Part shown: positions 33,857 through 44,004 of the stretch, one piece after another
Numbering within the stretch: position 1 is the first letter of the stretch
Layout of the letters: each line of letters begins with the position of its first letter
DNA from: Desulfosporosinus fructosivorans
GTDB taxonomy: Bacteria; Bacillota; Desulfitobacteriia; Desulfitobacteriales; Desulfitobacteriaceae
Direction: 5' to 3'
Length of the DNA: 54,870 nt
Assembly (NCBI RefSeq): GCF_004766045.1
Contig: NZ_SPQQ01000020.1
Coordinates: forward strand, 1 to 54,870
Made by a program: the position numbers and the translations under genes
The notes under the pieces: generated by a model
The model's database searches: none
Told to the model about the DNA's origin: nothing
The model's input: the letters and a program-made list of their open reading frames with translations, nothing else

Positions 33857-35584
33857 ATGATTAAATTATTTAGATTTCTAAAACAATACACGCTACACAT
33901 AGCAGTTGTGATCGTGCTTCTGTTTGTACAAGTTCTTTCCGACCTCTATTTACCCACTTTGATGGCGGATATTGTTGATATAGGTTTGGTGAATAAAGAT
34001 GTCAATTACATTCTTAAAATTGGCGGCTTCATGTTACTAATTGCAGCAGGAGGAACCTTATGTGCAATTTTGGCGACCTATCTCTCTTCAAAAACAGCCG
34101 TAGGGTTCGGAAAAATATTGCGTGAAAAGATTTTTACTAAAGTTGAAAGTTTTTCCTTGCATGAGTTCGATAAATTAGGAGCAGCAACCCTAATAACAAG
34201 AACGACAAATGATGTAACCCAAATTCAGCAGGTATCGGTTTTGATTCTTAGTATGATGATTACTGCGCCTTTAACTTGTATTGGTGGAGTGATAATGGCC
34301 TTGCAACAGGATACATCGTTAGCTTGGGTGCTTGTGGTGGCAATTCCAATCCTGTTCGGTATCATTGGAATTACTTTGAAAAGAGGTTTACCTCTCTTTA
34401 AGGTAATGCAGGAAAAAATAGATAAGTTGAATCTTGTTTTAAGGGAAAAACTGACGGGAATCAGAGTGGTACGAGCTTTTAATCGCATTGATAAAGAAAG
34501 AGTACGCTTTGATGATGCCAACGCAGACCTTATGGACAACGCAATAAAGATCAATATCATCATGGCCGTGTTAATGCCAGTCATGATGTTAATTATGAAC
34601 GTAACCACTGTGGCACTTATTTGGTTTGGTGCTCTCCGTATCGAAGCAGGAACTATGCAGATCGGATCGCTGTTGGCATTTATTCAATATGCTACTCAAA
34701 TATTATTTTCCTTACTCATGTTGGTTATGTTATTTATTATGGTACCCCGTGCTCAGGTTTCGGCAGTAAGAATTAATGAGGTACTTGAAACTGATCTGGA
34801 CATCGTTGACCCTGAAAAACCCAAACTATTGAATAATGCAAGAGGTTTTGTGGAATTTAAGGATGTTTCCTTTAGATACCCTGGTGCAGATCAACCAGCT
34901 CTTAGCAATATCACCTTTACTGCGAAACCAGGTGAGCTAACGGCTATTATTGGAGGTACGGGTTCTGGTAAATCTACGTTGATAAATTTAATTACTCGTT
35001 TCTACGATGTTGAAAGTGGAAGTGTACTGGTGGATGGAGTCGATGTTCGAGAAATGAGTCAAAAAGTGCTTCGTGGTAAGATCGGTTTTGTTCCTCAAAA
35101 GACAGTGCTTTTTTCGGGTACTATTGCTGAAAATATAAAATACGGTAAAGAAGATGCTAGCATGGCAGAAATTGAGCATGCAACTCAGGTGGCACAAGCA
35201 ACAGAGTTTGTCTCTGAGCTTGAAGCGGGCTTTGAGCATCATATTGCCCAGGGCGGAACCAATGTTTCTGGAGGACAGAAGCAACGTCTCTCCATTGCCC
35301 GTGCTTTAATTAGAAAATCGGAGATCTATATTTTCGATGATAGTTTTTCCGCCCTCGATTTTAAAACGGACGCCAAGTTACGGGCAGCTCTTAAACCAGA
35401 AATTGCGGACTCTACGGTATTTATTATTGCTCAAAGCGTCTCAACTGTTATGTATGCCGATCGAATTATTGTTTTAGATGATGGACAGATCTCTGGCATT
35501 GGAACCCATAAAGAACTGCTAAATACCTGTAAGGTATATCGAGAGATTGTAGCTTCCCAGCTGTCAGAGGAGGAATTAGCGTGA
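33857..35584 (+). CDS. Heterodimeric ABC exporter, degenerate-site subunit
   Basis: A 575-aa half transporter: six-helix membrane domain (1-310) and nucleotide-binding domain (about 335-575). Walker A is GGTGSGKST and the signature is VSGGQKQRLSIARAL. Walker B is IYIFDDSFSALD, where the catalytic Glu is replaced by Asp. The switch His is replaced (IAQSVSTV instead of the usual AHR). These changes mark the non-catalytic partner in heterodimers such as BmrCD or TM287/288. ATG 33857 has TTGGAGATTG upstream. It overlaps the next gene by 4 bases. Confidence 0.93.
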   Translation: MIKLFRFLKQYTLHIAVVIVLLFVQVLSDLYLPTLMADIVDIGLVNKDVNYILKIGGFMLLIAAGGTLCAILATYLSSKTAVGFGKILREKIFTKVESFSLHEFDKLGAATLITRTTNDVTQIQQVSVLILSMMITAPLTCIGGVIMALQQDTSLAWVLVVAIPILFGIIGITLKRGLPLFKVMQEKIDKLNLVLREKLTGIRVVRAFNRIDKERVRFDDANADLMDNAIKINIIMAVLMPVMMLIMNVTTVALIWFGALRIEAGTMQIGSLLAFIQYATQILFSLLMLVMLFIMVPRAQVSAVRINEVLETDLDIVDPEKPKLLNNARGFVEFKDVSFRYPGADQPALSNITFTAKPGELTAIIGGTGSGKSTLINLITRFYDVESGSVLVDGVDVREMSQKVLRGKIGFVPQKTVLFSGTIAENIKYGKEDASMAEIEHATQVAQATEFVSELEAGFEHHIAQGGTNVSGGQKQRLSIARALIRKSEIYIFDDSFSALDFKTDAKLRAALKPEIADSTVFIIAQSVSTVMYADRIIVLDDGQISGIGTHKELLNTCKVYREIVASQLSEEELA

Positions 35585-37479
35585 GCGAAGAACGTAAAGG
35601 GGATAAATCCCAACAAGGTTTTGGTGGAAGGCCAGGTGGCCCGGCGGGATCCTTAGGAAAACCGGTAGAAAAAGCAAAGAACTTCAAGGGGACACTTTTT
35701 AGGCTGCTTCGATATTTAAAGCCGCAGAGAACTAAATTTATTGCAGTGTTTGTCTTTGCCATTCTGAGCACAATTTTTAGTATTATCGGCCCAAAAGTTA
35801 TGGGTAAGGCGATCACAAAAATAGCAGAGGGTTTTGGCGCCAAAATGATGGCCATTAAGATGAATCTGCCTGTTCCCTCCATGGATTTCACTTATATAGG
35901 TCAGATCGTGTTAATTCTTTTAGGCTTATATCTTATTAGTGCGGCATTTAGTTATTTGCAACAATATATTATGGCAGGAGTTGCCCAAAAAACAGTTTAT
36001 AATATGCGCAAAGAAGTGGATGAAAAGCTTTCGCGCTTGCCGCTTAAGTTCTTTGATGCCAGAACACATGGAGAAATCTTGAGCCGTGTTACCAATGACT
36101 TTGATAATATCTCAACGACGCTACAACAAAGTCTCACCCAATTGATTACTTCTATTGTAACGATTATCGGTGTCGTGGTAATGATGCTATCAATTAGCCC
36201 GTTATTAACCCTCATCGTAATTTTAACCCTGCCTCTTTATATTGTGGTAACCATGAATATTGCTAAACACTCTCAAAAACATTTTGCCGCTCAGCAGAAA
36301 TCACTGGGAGAACTTAATGGGCATGTTGAAGAAATGTACACTGGTCACAAAATTGTTAAGGCATACGGCCGGGAGGATGAATCCATCGCAACATTTAAGG
36401 CAATTAATGACAAACTCTATACTGCGGGCTATAACGCCCAGTTTATTTCAGGGATAATTATGCCTTTAATGAGATTTGTCGGCAATCTAGGCTATGTTAT
36501 TGTCTGTGTCGTTGGTGGGATTTTTGCAACGAAGGGTACTATTACAATTGGTGATATTCTAGCCTTTATTCAATATTCAAGGCAATTCACGATGCCCATC
36601 GTTCAGACCGCTAATATCGCGAACATTATTCAATCGACTATAGCCTCGGCAGAGCGGGTCTTTGAACTACTAGATGAGGTTGAAGAACTACCGGATCAGA
36701 CCGATGCTAAAGTGATAGCCTTTCCTAAAGGAGAGGTAAGGTTTGAAAACGTAGATTTCAGCTATAAAGAAGAAGAACCCCTAATCAAGAACATGAATAT
36801 TGATGTCAAACAGGGACATACAATCGCAATCGTTGGGCCAACTGGTGCAGGGAAAACGACACTTGTTAATCTATTGATGCGTTTTTATGAACTAAATGCT
36901 GGCAAAATAACAATAGATGGGGTTGATATCAGAGATATCAAGCGTGGTGCTTTACGCAGTATGTTCGGCATGGTACTGCAAGATACTTGGCTCTTTAATG
37001 GCACTATAATGGAGAATATTGCTTACGGTCGTGAGGGTGCTACAGAAGAAGAGGTTATGCAAGCAACAAGAGCCGCTCATGCCCATCACTTCATTAAAAC
37101 ACTTCCTGATGGGTATAATACCATCTTAAATGAGGAAGCTTCTAATATCTCACAGGGGCAAAAACAACTTCTAACGATTGCACGGGCAATCTTAGCTGAT
37201 CCTGCAATCTTAATTCTTGACGAAGCTACAAGTAGTGTTGACTCAAGAACTGAGGTTTATATTCAAAGAGCTATGACGGAATTAATGCAGGGCAGAACAA
37301 GTTTTGTCATTGCGCATAGGCTTTCTACAATTAGAGATGCAGAATTGATATTGGTCATGAACAAAGGAACTATTATTGAAATGGGTAACCATAATGACCT
37401 TCTTGTACAGAAAGGATTCTATGCAGATCTTTATAACAGTCAGTTCACCGGAGCAAATTTGAACGCAGAGGTCGTATAA
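35581..37479 (+). CDS. Heterodimeric ABC exporter, catalytic subunit
   Basis: A 632-aa half transporter, GTG start overlapping the previous stop (GTGA). A Gly/Pro-rich N-terminal tail of about 40 residues precedes the membrane domain (about 45-370). The nucleotide domain has Walker A GPTGAGKTT, Walker B LILDEATSSVD with the catalytic Glu, and the switch His in VIAHRLST. Its signature is ISQGQKQLL rather than LSGGQ, so as usual the hydrolysing site is made by this Walker B with the partner's normal signature. The pair is expected to expel drugs, peptides or lipids. Confidence 0.93.
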   Translation: MSEERKGDKSQQGFGGRPGGPAGSLGKPVEKAKNFKGTLFRLLRYLKPQRTKFIAVFVFAILSTIFSIIGPKVMGKAITKIAEGFGAKMMAIKMNLPVPSMDFTYIGQIVLILLGLYLISAAFSYLQQYIMAGVAQKTVYNMRKEVDEKLSRLPLKFFDARTHGEILSRVTNDFDNISTTLQQSLTQLITSIVTIIGVVVMMLSISPLLTLIVILTLPLYIVVTMNIAKHSQKHFAAQQKSLGELNGHVEEMYTGHKIVKAYGREDESIATFKAINDKLYTAGYNAQFISGIIMPLMRFVGNLGYVIVCVVGGIFATKGTITIGDILAFIQYSRQFTMPIVQTANIANIIQSTIASAERVFELLDEVEELPDQTDAKVIAFPKGEVRFENVDFSYKEEEPLIKNMNIDVKQGHTIAIVGPTGAGKTTLVNLLMRFYELNAGKITIDGVDIRDIKRGALRSMFGMVLQDTWLFNGTIMENIAYGREGATEEEVMQATRAAHAHHFIKTLPDGYNTILNEEASNISQGQKQLLTIARAILADPAILILDEATSSVDSRTEVYIQRAMTELMQGRTSFVIAHRLSTIRDAELILVMNKGTIIEMGNHNDLLVQKGFYADLYNSQFTGANLNAEVV

Positions 37480-37499
37480 CAGAGAAAAGTCCGTAAAAG

Positions 37500-37535
37500 G
37501 ATGCTGCCCGCATAATATGTAGGCAGCATCTTTTT
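37500..37535 (+). terminator. Terminator of the ABC exporter operon
   Basis: GATGCTGCC and GGCAGCATC enclose a 13-base loop; TTTTT follows. Confidence 0.8.
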
Positions 37536-37605
37536 GGCGAACACAATAATTTCAACGGTAACAGGATGTTGTGAATATTTATTTGTTTATGAATCCAAAT
37601 TCATA

Positions 37606-37674
37606 TTGTCATAAAATAGAAACTAAGTTATACTTTATCTAAGGATCATTTGTATACAATTAATGTTATACAAA
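37606..37674 (+). promoter_or_regulatory. Sigma-A promoter and MarR operator
   Basis: TTGTCA (37606-37611) and TATACT (37629-37634) are 17 bases apart. Downstream, TTTGTATA and TATACAAA (37649-37674) form an inverted repeat with a 10-base spacer. It lies between promoter and start codon, where a MarR dimer would block transcription. Confidence 0.65.
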
Positions 37675-37711
37675 CAAAATGTTAAATCAATAATTTCTAA
37701 GAGGTGCAATT

Positions 37712-38146
37712 GTGGACGAGATAACTAACAGCAGTAGGCCGTCAAAGTATGTCTGCTATAAACTTAGTCGAGTGATGAGAAGGGTTCATCGTTATTATGA
37801 AAGCAGTTTTTCGCAGTACGGCATTACACCTGCTCAATTCTATGTATTGAGTGCAGTGTGGGAAAATGATGGATTAAAGTTTAAAGATCTTGCTAAAAGT
37901 TTAGACATGGATGGATCAACGCTCACATCTATCCTTGATAGACTTGAGCGTCAGGATATGCTCGAGAGGAGAGACGACCCAAATGACAAGCGCTCACTCC
38001 TGGTATTTCTAAAAGAAAAGGCTAAATTGAGTATCGTCGAGATTACTTGCCTCGCGGAGAAGCTTAATCAGGAAATTAAAGAACGTTTTTCGGATGAAGA
38101 TTTTGCCACGTTTGAAAAAGTTCTTGAAAAGCTTTCCCAAGATTAG
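37712..38146 (+). CDS. MarR-family regulator 2
   Basis: A 144-aa winged-helix regulator: LKFKDLAKSLDMDGSTLTSI recognition region and wing RLERQDMLERRDDPNDKRS. GTG 37712 follows AAGAGGTGC. It sits between the ABC exporter and the molybdopterin trio; its own operator suggests autoregulation. Which neighbour it controls is unclear, although the molybdopterin gene 240 bases downstream is plausible. Confidence 0.88.
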   Translation: MDEITNSSRPSKYVCYKLSRVMRRVHRYYESSFSQYGITPAQFYVLSAVWENDGLKFKDLAKSLDMDGSTLTSILDRLERQDMLERRDDPNDKRSLLVFLKEKAKLSIVEITCLAEKLNQEIKERFSDEDFATFEKVLEKLSQD

Positions 38147-38389
38147 AGATAAGAAAAATTTGCTAGGGTTCATATCAAGTAGTACTCTCTGTGGCATAGA
38201 GGTCTGACCCTGACATCTAATCAATGATAAATGGGGGGGTGAGTGGGACCCGTTTTTTTAGACAGAAATAATGGAATATTCAAAACTTATTTTCTAATTA
38301 TATGGAATTGTAGTTATTTCTTTCGAAGAAAGGACTAGTGCTTTAAGCAGCATATGGGTTATTTAGAGTAGAACAAAGGAGAGGTAGCG

Positions 38390-40630
38390 ATGAAAGAATG
38401 GAAAAAGACCAGTTGTGTTCTTTGTGCTCAAAATTGTGGGCTTGAGGTACTGGTGGAGAGCAATCGCATTGTTAAGGTCAAACCGGACGAAGATAATCCT
38501 CGAAGTCAAGGCTATGTCTGTCGTAAGGGTCTAAATATTGCCCATCATCAACATCACGATCAAAGGCTCACTCATCCACTGAAAAAAATGGGCAATGAGT
38601 TCGTTCCCATTACCTGGGACCAGGCATTAACCGAAATAGCTGAGAAACTTCGCTCCATAATTGATGAACATGGACCACGTTCCTTGGCTTTTATGGGTCT
38701 TGGTGGCCTGGGGGCTCATTCAGAAGCGGTTTTTGGACTCCGTCTACTGCGATCTCTGGGCTCCCAGTATTACTACAATGCCATAGCAGGGGAACTTACC
38801 GGGATGTACTGGGGTTACGGACGCACTGTTGGTAAGCAATACAATGCCACCATACCTGACCACGATCACACTGATATGCTGGTTGCCATTGGCTGGAACG
38901 GATGGATGAGCCATCAGACACCACAGGCTAGGCGACATCTGGATCAGATGGCTAAGGACCCCAATAAATTGTTGGTGGTCATTGATCCGCGACGTTCTGA
39001 GACAGCGGAAAGGGCGGATATTCACCTGGCTTTACGTCCAGGCACGGATGCCCTTCTTACCCGCGCCATGATCGCCATCATACTTCAAGAAGGATGGCAG
39101 AATCAAGAGTATATTGATTGTTATGTTAGCCAGTTTGAGCAAGTTAGACCTTGGTTCGTTGATTTCGATGCCCGTGCGGCCTGCCAAGTTTGTGAGCTGG
39201 ACTACGATCAGGTTAAAGAGGTGTCCCGTCTTTTCGCCACCCGCAAATCTTCTCTTCACGCTGACCTAGGTGTGCTCATGGGTCGGCACAGTACGCTGAC
39301 AACATATTTGGAGATTATTCTGCTCGCCGTCTGTGGGCGGCTATGTGTACCGGGAGGGAACGTTATTCCAGGTTATTTAATGCCCATGGGCTCGCACTCC
39401 GACGAACGGAATCCTAAATACTGGCGCACAGTGGTTACGGATTTTCCGCCAATCATGGGTATGTATCCGCCCAACGTAATGCCAGAAGAAATTAATAACA
39501 ACCATCAGGAGCGGCTGCGCGCAGTGCTTATCACTTCCAGTAATCCGCTGCGTTCTTTTGCCGATACTTCGGCCTATGAAGAAGCCTTCTCTAAGTTGGA
39601 CCTCCTGGTCACTGTTGAGATCGCCATGACGGAGACGGCTTTGATGTCCGATTACGTTCTGCCCGATCTTTCGGCCTACGAACGTTGGGATACCACTTAC
39701 TTTCAGTGGAATTACCCTGGGATTTACTGCCAAATGCGCCACCCCATCGTAGAGCAAACGGGTCAGGCCCTTGAAGGGAGTGAAATATTGACCCGTTTGG
39801 CAGACAAACTAGGTATTATCCCAACGATCCCCGAGTCAGTGTATGAGGCTGCGAGCAAATCCCGTTCGGAATATGGTCAGGCACTATACACCTATGTGCA
39901 ATCCGACCCAAAAGTAGCGGCAGTTCTCCCCTTTATCGTAGCTAAAACACTGGGTAAAGAAATGGGCTCGGTCAACTTGGCCTGGATGTGGGCCTTACTG
40001 CAGAATGTGCCAAAAGACTTTCGTGAAAACGCGGCTCGTGCCGGATTTAAACCAGGTCCAACTATGGGTGATGACATCTTTCAAGCTCTTGTCGACCATC
40101 CTGAGGGCTTGTGGATTGGCCAAGTGGACCCAAATAAAAATTTCGCCAACCTACGCACAGAGGATAAACGGATCAATCTATATATCCCAGAAGTCGAGGA
40201 GTGGGTATATAGTATTACCCCTGAGTCTGAAGCTGAACGTTTAGCGACTGATGGGGATTACCCCTTTATTCTCATGGCCGGAAGACATATGGACATGAAT
40301 GCTAATACCTTGATGCGCAACCCAGAGTGGAACAAGGGACGCCGTGCTTGTACGCTAGCTATGCACCCGGATGATGCCGAGCGAATGGGTTTAAGTGATC
40401 GACAAATAGTGAGAGTTACCACTGAGGCAGGAACGGTGGATATTGAACTGGAAACAAGTCTAGCCACCCGGTCCGGAAATGTGATAATCCCTCATGGTTT
40501 TGGCTTGTCCTATAATGGTGAGGTATATGGTGTTAATGTCAACTGGTTGACCAAGAACACCCATCGCGACCCAATCGCTGGAACTCCGCTACACCGTTAT
40601 GTCCGTTGTCGAGTTGAAATGATTAAATAG
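38390..40630 (+). CDS. Molybdopterin-dependent oxidoreductase (DMSO reductase superfamily)
   Basis: A 746-aa enzyme with an N-terminal [4Fe-4S] site formed by Cys9, Cys12, Cys16 and Cys44. The molybdopterin domains follow (LVVIDPRRSETAERADIHLALRPGTDA), and the C-terminal dinucleotide-binding domain begins near FILMAGRHMDMNANT. There is no Tat signal, so it works in the cytoplasm, unlike respiratory reductases. The region that would carry the metal ligand (NAIAGELTGMYWGYG) has no Cys or selenocysteine codon. Relatives include acetylene-hydratase-like and hydroxylase-like enzymes; the substrate cannot be predicted. AAAGGAGAGG precedes ATG 38390. It forms a row with the flavoenzyme and ferredoxin genes. 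Confidence 0.88.
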   Translation: MKEWKKTSCVLCAQNCGLEVLVESNRIVKVKPDEDNPRSQGYVCRKGLNIAHHQHHDQRLTHPLKKMGNEFVPITWDQALTEIAEKLRSIIDEHGPRSLAFMGLGGLGAHSEAVFGLRLLRSLGSQYYYNAIAGELTGMYWGYGRTVGKQYNATIPDHDHTDMLVAIGWNGWMSHQTPQARRHLDQMAKDPNKLLVVIDPRRSETAERADIHLALRPGTDALLTRAMIAIILQEGWQNQEYIDCYVSQFEQVRPWFVDFDARAACQVCELDYDQVKEVSRLFATRKSSLHADLGVLMGRHSTLTTYLEIILLAVCGRLCVPGGNVIPGYLMPMGSHSDERNPKYWRTVVTDFPPIMGMYPPNVMPEEINNNHQERLRAVLITSSNPLRSFADTSAYEEAFSKLDLLVTVEIAMTETALMSDYVLPDLSAYERWDTTYFQWNYPGIYCQMRHPIVEQTGQALEGSEILTRLADKLGIIPTIPESVYEAASKSRSEYGQALYTYVQSDPKVAAVLPFIVAKTLGKEMGSVNLAWMWALLQNVPKDFRENAARAGFKPGPTMGDDIFQALVDHPEGLWIGQVDPNKNFANLRTEDKRINLYIPEVEEWVYSITPESEAERLATDGDYPFILMAGRHMDMNANTLMRNPEWNKGRRACTLAMHPDDAERMGLSDRQIVRVTTEAGTVDIELETSLATRSGNVIIPHGFGLSYNGEVYGVNVNWLTKNTHRDPIAGTPLHRYVRCRVEMIK

Positions 40631-40672
40631 AGTATAAGTAATATTTATATATAAATAAAAGGAGGATTTATT

Positions 40673-42682
40673 ATGTCTATTCTTTTTTCTCCCGCTCAAA
40701 TAGGTTCACTACAGCTTCGTAACCGTCTGGTAATGACGCCTATCCATTTAGGATACAGTCCTAAAGGAGAGGTTAATGACCAACTCATCGAGTTTTATCG
40801 CGCTCGTGCGCGTGGAGGGGTTGGCCTTATCATAGTCGGCGGGTGTGGCATCGATCGGATTGGCAATGCCTTCGGGATGACTCAACTTGATGATGATCGC
40901 TTTATTCCTGGTCTTCGCCGTTTGGTGGATGCAGTACATGAGGAAGGTGCCAAAATCGTACCACAACTTTACCAAGCAGGAAGATATGCTCACTCCGCCC
41001 TGACTGGTCAGCCCTCAGTCGCTCCATCTCCGATCGCTTCAAGACTTACGGGTCAAACCCCTGAGGAGCTTACGGAGGGAAAAATAGTTGAGATAATCGC
41101 ATCATTTGTCAGTGCAGCAAAAAGATCCCAAGCAGCAGGATTTGATGGAGTTGAGATCTTGGCCAGTGCCGGATACCTTATTTCTCAGTTCCTATCCCCG
41201 GTTACAAATCAGCGCACAGACCGTTATGGTGGAGACCTCGAGGCACGCATGACCTTCGGACTTGAAGTGGTAGAGGCAGTGCGTGAAGCTGTCGGTCCAG
41301 ATTATCCTATCATTGTCCGGGTTGCAGGGAATGACTTTGTGCCTGGTAGTCACACGAATACCGAGTCCCGAGCCTTTTGTCAAGCCCTGGAGAAGGCAGG
41401 AGTAAACGCCATCAATGTAACCGGCGGGTGGCACGAAACCCCAGTTCCTCAACTTACTATGAATGTTCCTCCAGGAGCCTATACTTATTTAGCTTCCGGA
41501 ATCAAACAGGTTGTCTCTATCCCTGTTATTGCGTGCAATCGGATTAACACGCCTGATCTGGCAGAGGAAATCCTCCAAGAGGGTAAGGCAGACTTTATAG
41601 GCATGGCTCGGCCACTCCTCGCAGATCCAGAACTACCTAATAAAGCCATGAATGGGCATTCGGAACTGATTCGTCAATGTATCGGGTGTAATCAAGGCTG
41701 TTTGGACTACGTTTTTCGTTTGAAACCGACGAGCTGTCTGGTTAACGCGGAGGCTGGCCGAGAGGCTGAATTAGCGTCAAGTGGTCCTACTAAAGAAAGT
41801 CAACGAATTCTAGTGATTGGCGCAGGTCCAGCTGGAATGGAATTTGCACGGGTAGCCACAGCACGAGGACATCAGGTGACGATTTGGGAAGAAAATGAGC
41901 AGTCTGGTGGTCAATTAAAACTAGCTGCAAGCCCTCCCGGTCGACAAGATTTCTTGAATCTAGGTACTTATTTAGCTAATGCCTGTCTGGAACTTGGAGT
42001 GACAATTGAGTATAATGTAAAGGCAACTCCAGAGAACGTTTTGACGTCTGTGCAGGAAGGGAAATTTACTCGAGTAGTTATTGCTACTGGGGCTCGTCCA
42101 ATTTCCCCACCTATCCCTATTGAAGCAGGAGTTGAGACACTGCAAGCCTGGGACGTTTTGTTAGGCTGTGGAAAAATAGGGAAAAACGTGATTGTCGTAG
42201 GCGGCGGGGCTGTTGGAGTTGATACGGCATTGCTACTAGCGGAATGTGGCACCCTGGATAATGATACTTTACGGTTCCTCATGCTACAGCACGCAGAAAC
42301 AGACAAGGAACTCTATCGTTTGTTGACTCAGGGGAGTAAAAAAATCACCGTTCTTGAGATGGACAAAGGAATCGGACGAGATATCGGTCCTAGTACTCGC
42401 TGGTCTATGCTGGCAGATTTAAAACGTTACAAGGTTAACTGCCAAGATCAAACTAAAGTACTTGAGGTTCGTGCAGACGGTGTTTTGGTAGAGAATGAGG
42501 GCGCACAAAAGATTATCCCGGCAGATACAGTAATTTTAGCTGTAGGTTCTCGCTCTAATAATGAACTTTATCTTGCTTTGCAAGGAAAGATAGACTCTTT
42601 AAGTATCATAGGGGATGCAGCAAAACCACGTAAAGTTCTAGACGCCATCCATGAGGCGTATGCTGAGGCGATTAGAGTATAG
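40673..42682 (+). CDS. Enoate-reductase-like NADH:flavin oxidoreductase
   Basis: A 669-aa protein of the 2-enoate / 2,4-dienoyl-CoA reductase family. An Old Yellow Enzyme TIM barrel (1-345) binds FMN. The [4Fe-4S] motif CIGCNQGC...SC lies near 340-360. An FAD/NAD domain has VIGAGPAGMEFARVA (about 380) and VVGGGAVGVDTALLL (about 505). Such enzymes pass electrons from NAD(P)H through FAD and the cluster to FMN to reduce activated double bonds. In the barrel the catalytic HxxH/HxxN area is not obvious, since ILASAGYLISQFLSP stands where HGAHGYL is usual; the catalytic Tyr/His set may therefore differ. ATG 40673 follows AAAAGGAGG. Confidence 0.9.
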   Translation: MSILFSPAQIGSLQLRNRLVMTPIHLGYSPKGEVNDQLIEFYRARARGGVGLIIVGGCGIDRIGNAFGMTQLDDDRFIPGLRRLVDAVHEEGAKIVPQLYQAGRYAHSALTGQPSVAPSPIASRLTGQTPEELTEGKIVEIIASFVSAAKRSQAAGFDGVEILASAGYLISQFLSPVTNQRTDRYGGDLEARMTFGLEVVEAVREAVGPDYPIIVRVAGNDFVPGSHTNTESRAFCQALEKAGVNAINVTGGWHETPVPQLTMNVPPGAYTYLASGIKQVVSIPVIACNRINTPDLAEEILQEGKADFIGMARPLLADPELPNKAMNGHSELIRQCIGCNQGCLDYVFRLKPTSCLVNAEAGREAELASSGPTKESQRILVIGAGPAGMEFARVATARGHQVTIWEENEQSGGQLKLAASPPGRQDFLNLGTYLANACLELGVTIEYNVKATPENVLTSVQEGKFTRVVIATGARPISPPIPIEAGVETLQAWDVLLGCGKIGKNVIVVGGGAVGVDTALLLAECGTLDNDTLRFLMLQHAETDKELYRLLTQGSKKITVLEMDKGIGRDIGPSTRWSMLADLKRYKVNCQDQTKVLEVRADGVLVENEGAQKIIPADTVILAVGSRSNNELYLALQGKIDSLSIIGDAAKPRKVLDAIHEAYAEAIRV

Positions 42683-42729
42683 AAGGAAGTACCTTAATCC
42701 GAAAATCAGCTTGGTTAAGAAACATAACT

Positions 42730-42766
42730 TAAACTTAGAATGGAGCTTAACTCCATTCTAAGTTTA
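42730..42766. terminator. Hairpin between flavoenzyme and ferredoxin genes
   Basis: A perfect 16-bp stem (arms 42730-42745 and 42751-42766) around CTTAA. There is no clear T-run, so it may be an RNA-processing or attenuation point within the operon. Confidence 0.5.
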
Positions 42767-42850
42767 GCTATACTTCTAGGAGAAGCTGCATTTTCGTGCC
42801 TTTCATGTGCATGCATCGTGTTTGGATTACGAGAGAAAGGGGATCTAGGA

Positions 42851-43957
42851 GTGGGACATATAATTAATGCCAAAGAAGAGATCTACCATGCCTTGGCAGA
42901 ACGATTAAGCAGAACTCCAGAAGGCGCGCCAATCAATGAAGATCTCATGGCAATTCTTCATCGACTGTATACGGAAAGCGAAGCATTAGTAGGCAGTAAA
43001 TTCTCTTCAATTCCTATGAACCTAACTAAGATTGCGTCTCTTACAGGGATTGAAGAAAATGATTTAAAAGTAATTCTAGACGGAATGTCGGATAAGGGAC
43101 TGGTCCTGGATATCCCTCGTAAGGAGTCCTTCTACTACATGCTGGCTCCAATGTTGGTCGGATTCTTTGAATACACCTTTATGAGGACAGGTGACCATGC
43201 CTCCTTAAAAGAGCTCGCGGAGTTGTTTGAAATCTATTTTCACAGCGAAGGGGTTATGAAAGAAATTGCTGGGTTGGATACTAAGATCATGCGAACTTTG
43301 ATTTATGAAAGTATTATCCCTTTGGCAGTAGAAACAGAAGTATTAGATTATGAATTGGCATCAGAGGTCATCAGACAATCCGGCGGAGGTGCAATTACTA
43401 TGTGCGCTTGTCGTCATGAAGCCTCTCACCTAGGTAAAGCCTGCGACGCACCGGTAGAGGTGTGTATGTCCCTTGGTAAAGCGGCTGAATGGATTGTACG
43501 CAAAGGGCTAGGTAAACCGGCAACCGTGGAGGACCTGCTGGGAGTGCTAGCTCGGACACAAGAACTTGGGTTAGTTCACCTGTGTGATAACGTGATGAAT
43601 AAACCAACTTATATTTGCAATTGCTGTGGTTGCTGTTGCAAAGTTCTGCGCAGCATCAATGAACAACAGGTCTATGCCACGCATTCTAGTAATTTCACTC
43701 CGTCATTAGAGTTGAAAAGCTGCATAAGTTGTGGTATTTGCGCAGATAGATGCCAAATCGATGCAATCGTTATGACTGACCAGGGAAGTGTAATAGAAAT
43801 ACCAGTTTTGAACAAAGAACGCTGTATTGGCTGTGGTGCGTGTGCATCAGCTTGCCCTAGTGGTTCATTGACGATGTCTCGTCGATCTGTTTTGAATATT
43901 ACCCCAGCGGATGGTCGGGAGAAATTACGGCGAATGGCAACGGAGAAGGGTCGATAA
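42851..43957 (+). CDS. Ferredoxin-type iron-sulfur protein with helical N-terminus
   Basis: A 368-aa cytoplasmic protein. The first part resembles a winged-helix region (LTKIASLTGIEENDLKVILD). The middle has CACRHEASHLGKACDAPVEVC, and CNCCGCCC near 256-263. Two classical clusters follow: CISCGICADRCQIDAI and CIGCGACASACPSGSL. GTG 42851 is chosen with AAAGGGGAT upstream; an earlier in-frame start falls inside the hairpin. It probably carries electrons to or from the neighbouring molybdenum enzyme or flavoenzyme (inferred). Confidence 0.85.
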   Translation: MGHIINAKEEIYHALAERLSRTPEGAPINEDLMAILHRLYTESEALVGSKFSSIPMNLTKIASLTGIEENDLKVILDGMSDKGLVLDIPRKESFYYMLAPMLVGFFEYTFMRTGDHASLKELAELFEIYFHSEGVMKEIAGLDTKIMRTLIYESIIPLAVETEVLDYELASEVIRQSGGGAITMCACRHEASHLGKACDAPVEVCMSLGKAAEWIVRKGLGKPATVEDLLGVLARTQELGLVHLCDNVMNKPTYICNCCGCCCKVLRSINEQQVYATHSSNFTPSLELKSCISCGICADRCQIDAIVMTDQGSVIEIPVLNKERCIGCGACASACPSGSLTMSRRSVLNITPADGREKLRRMATEKGR

Positions 43958-44004
43958 AGAATTATCAAGGAACAGTTTCTTGGTAATTCTGCAATAGAAT
44001 AAGT

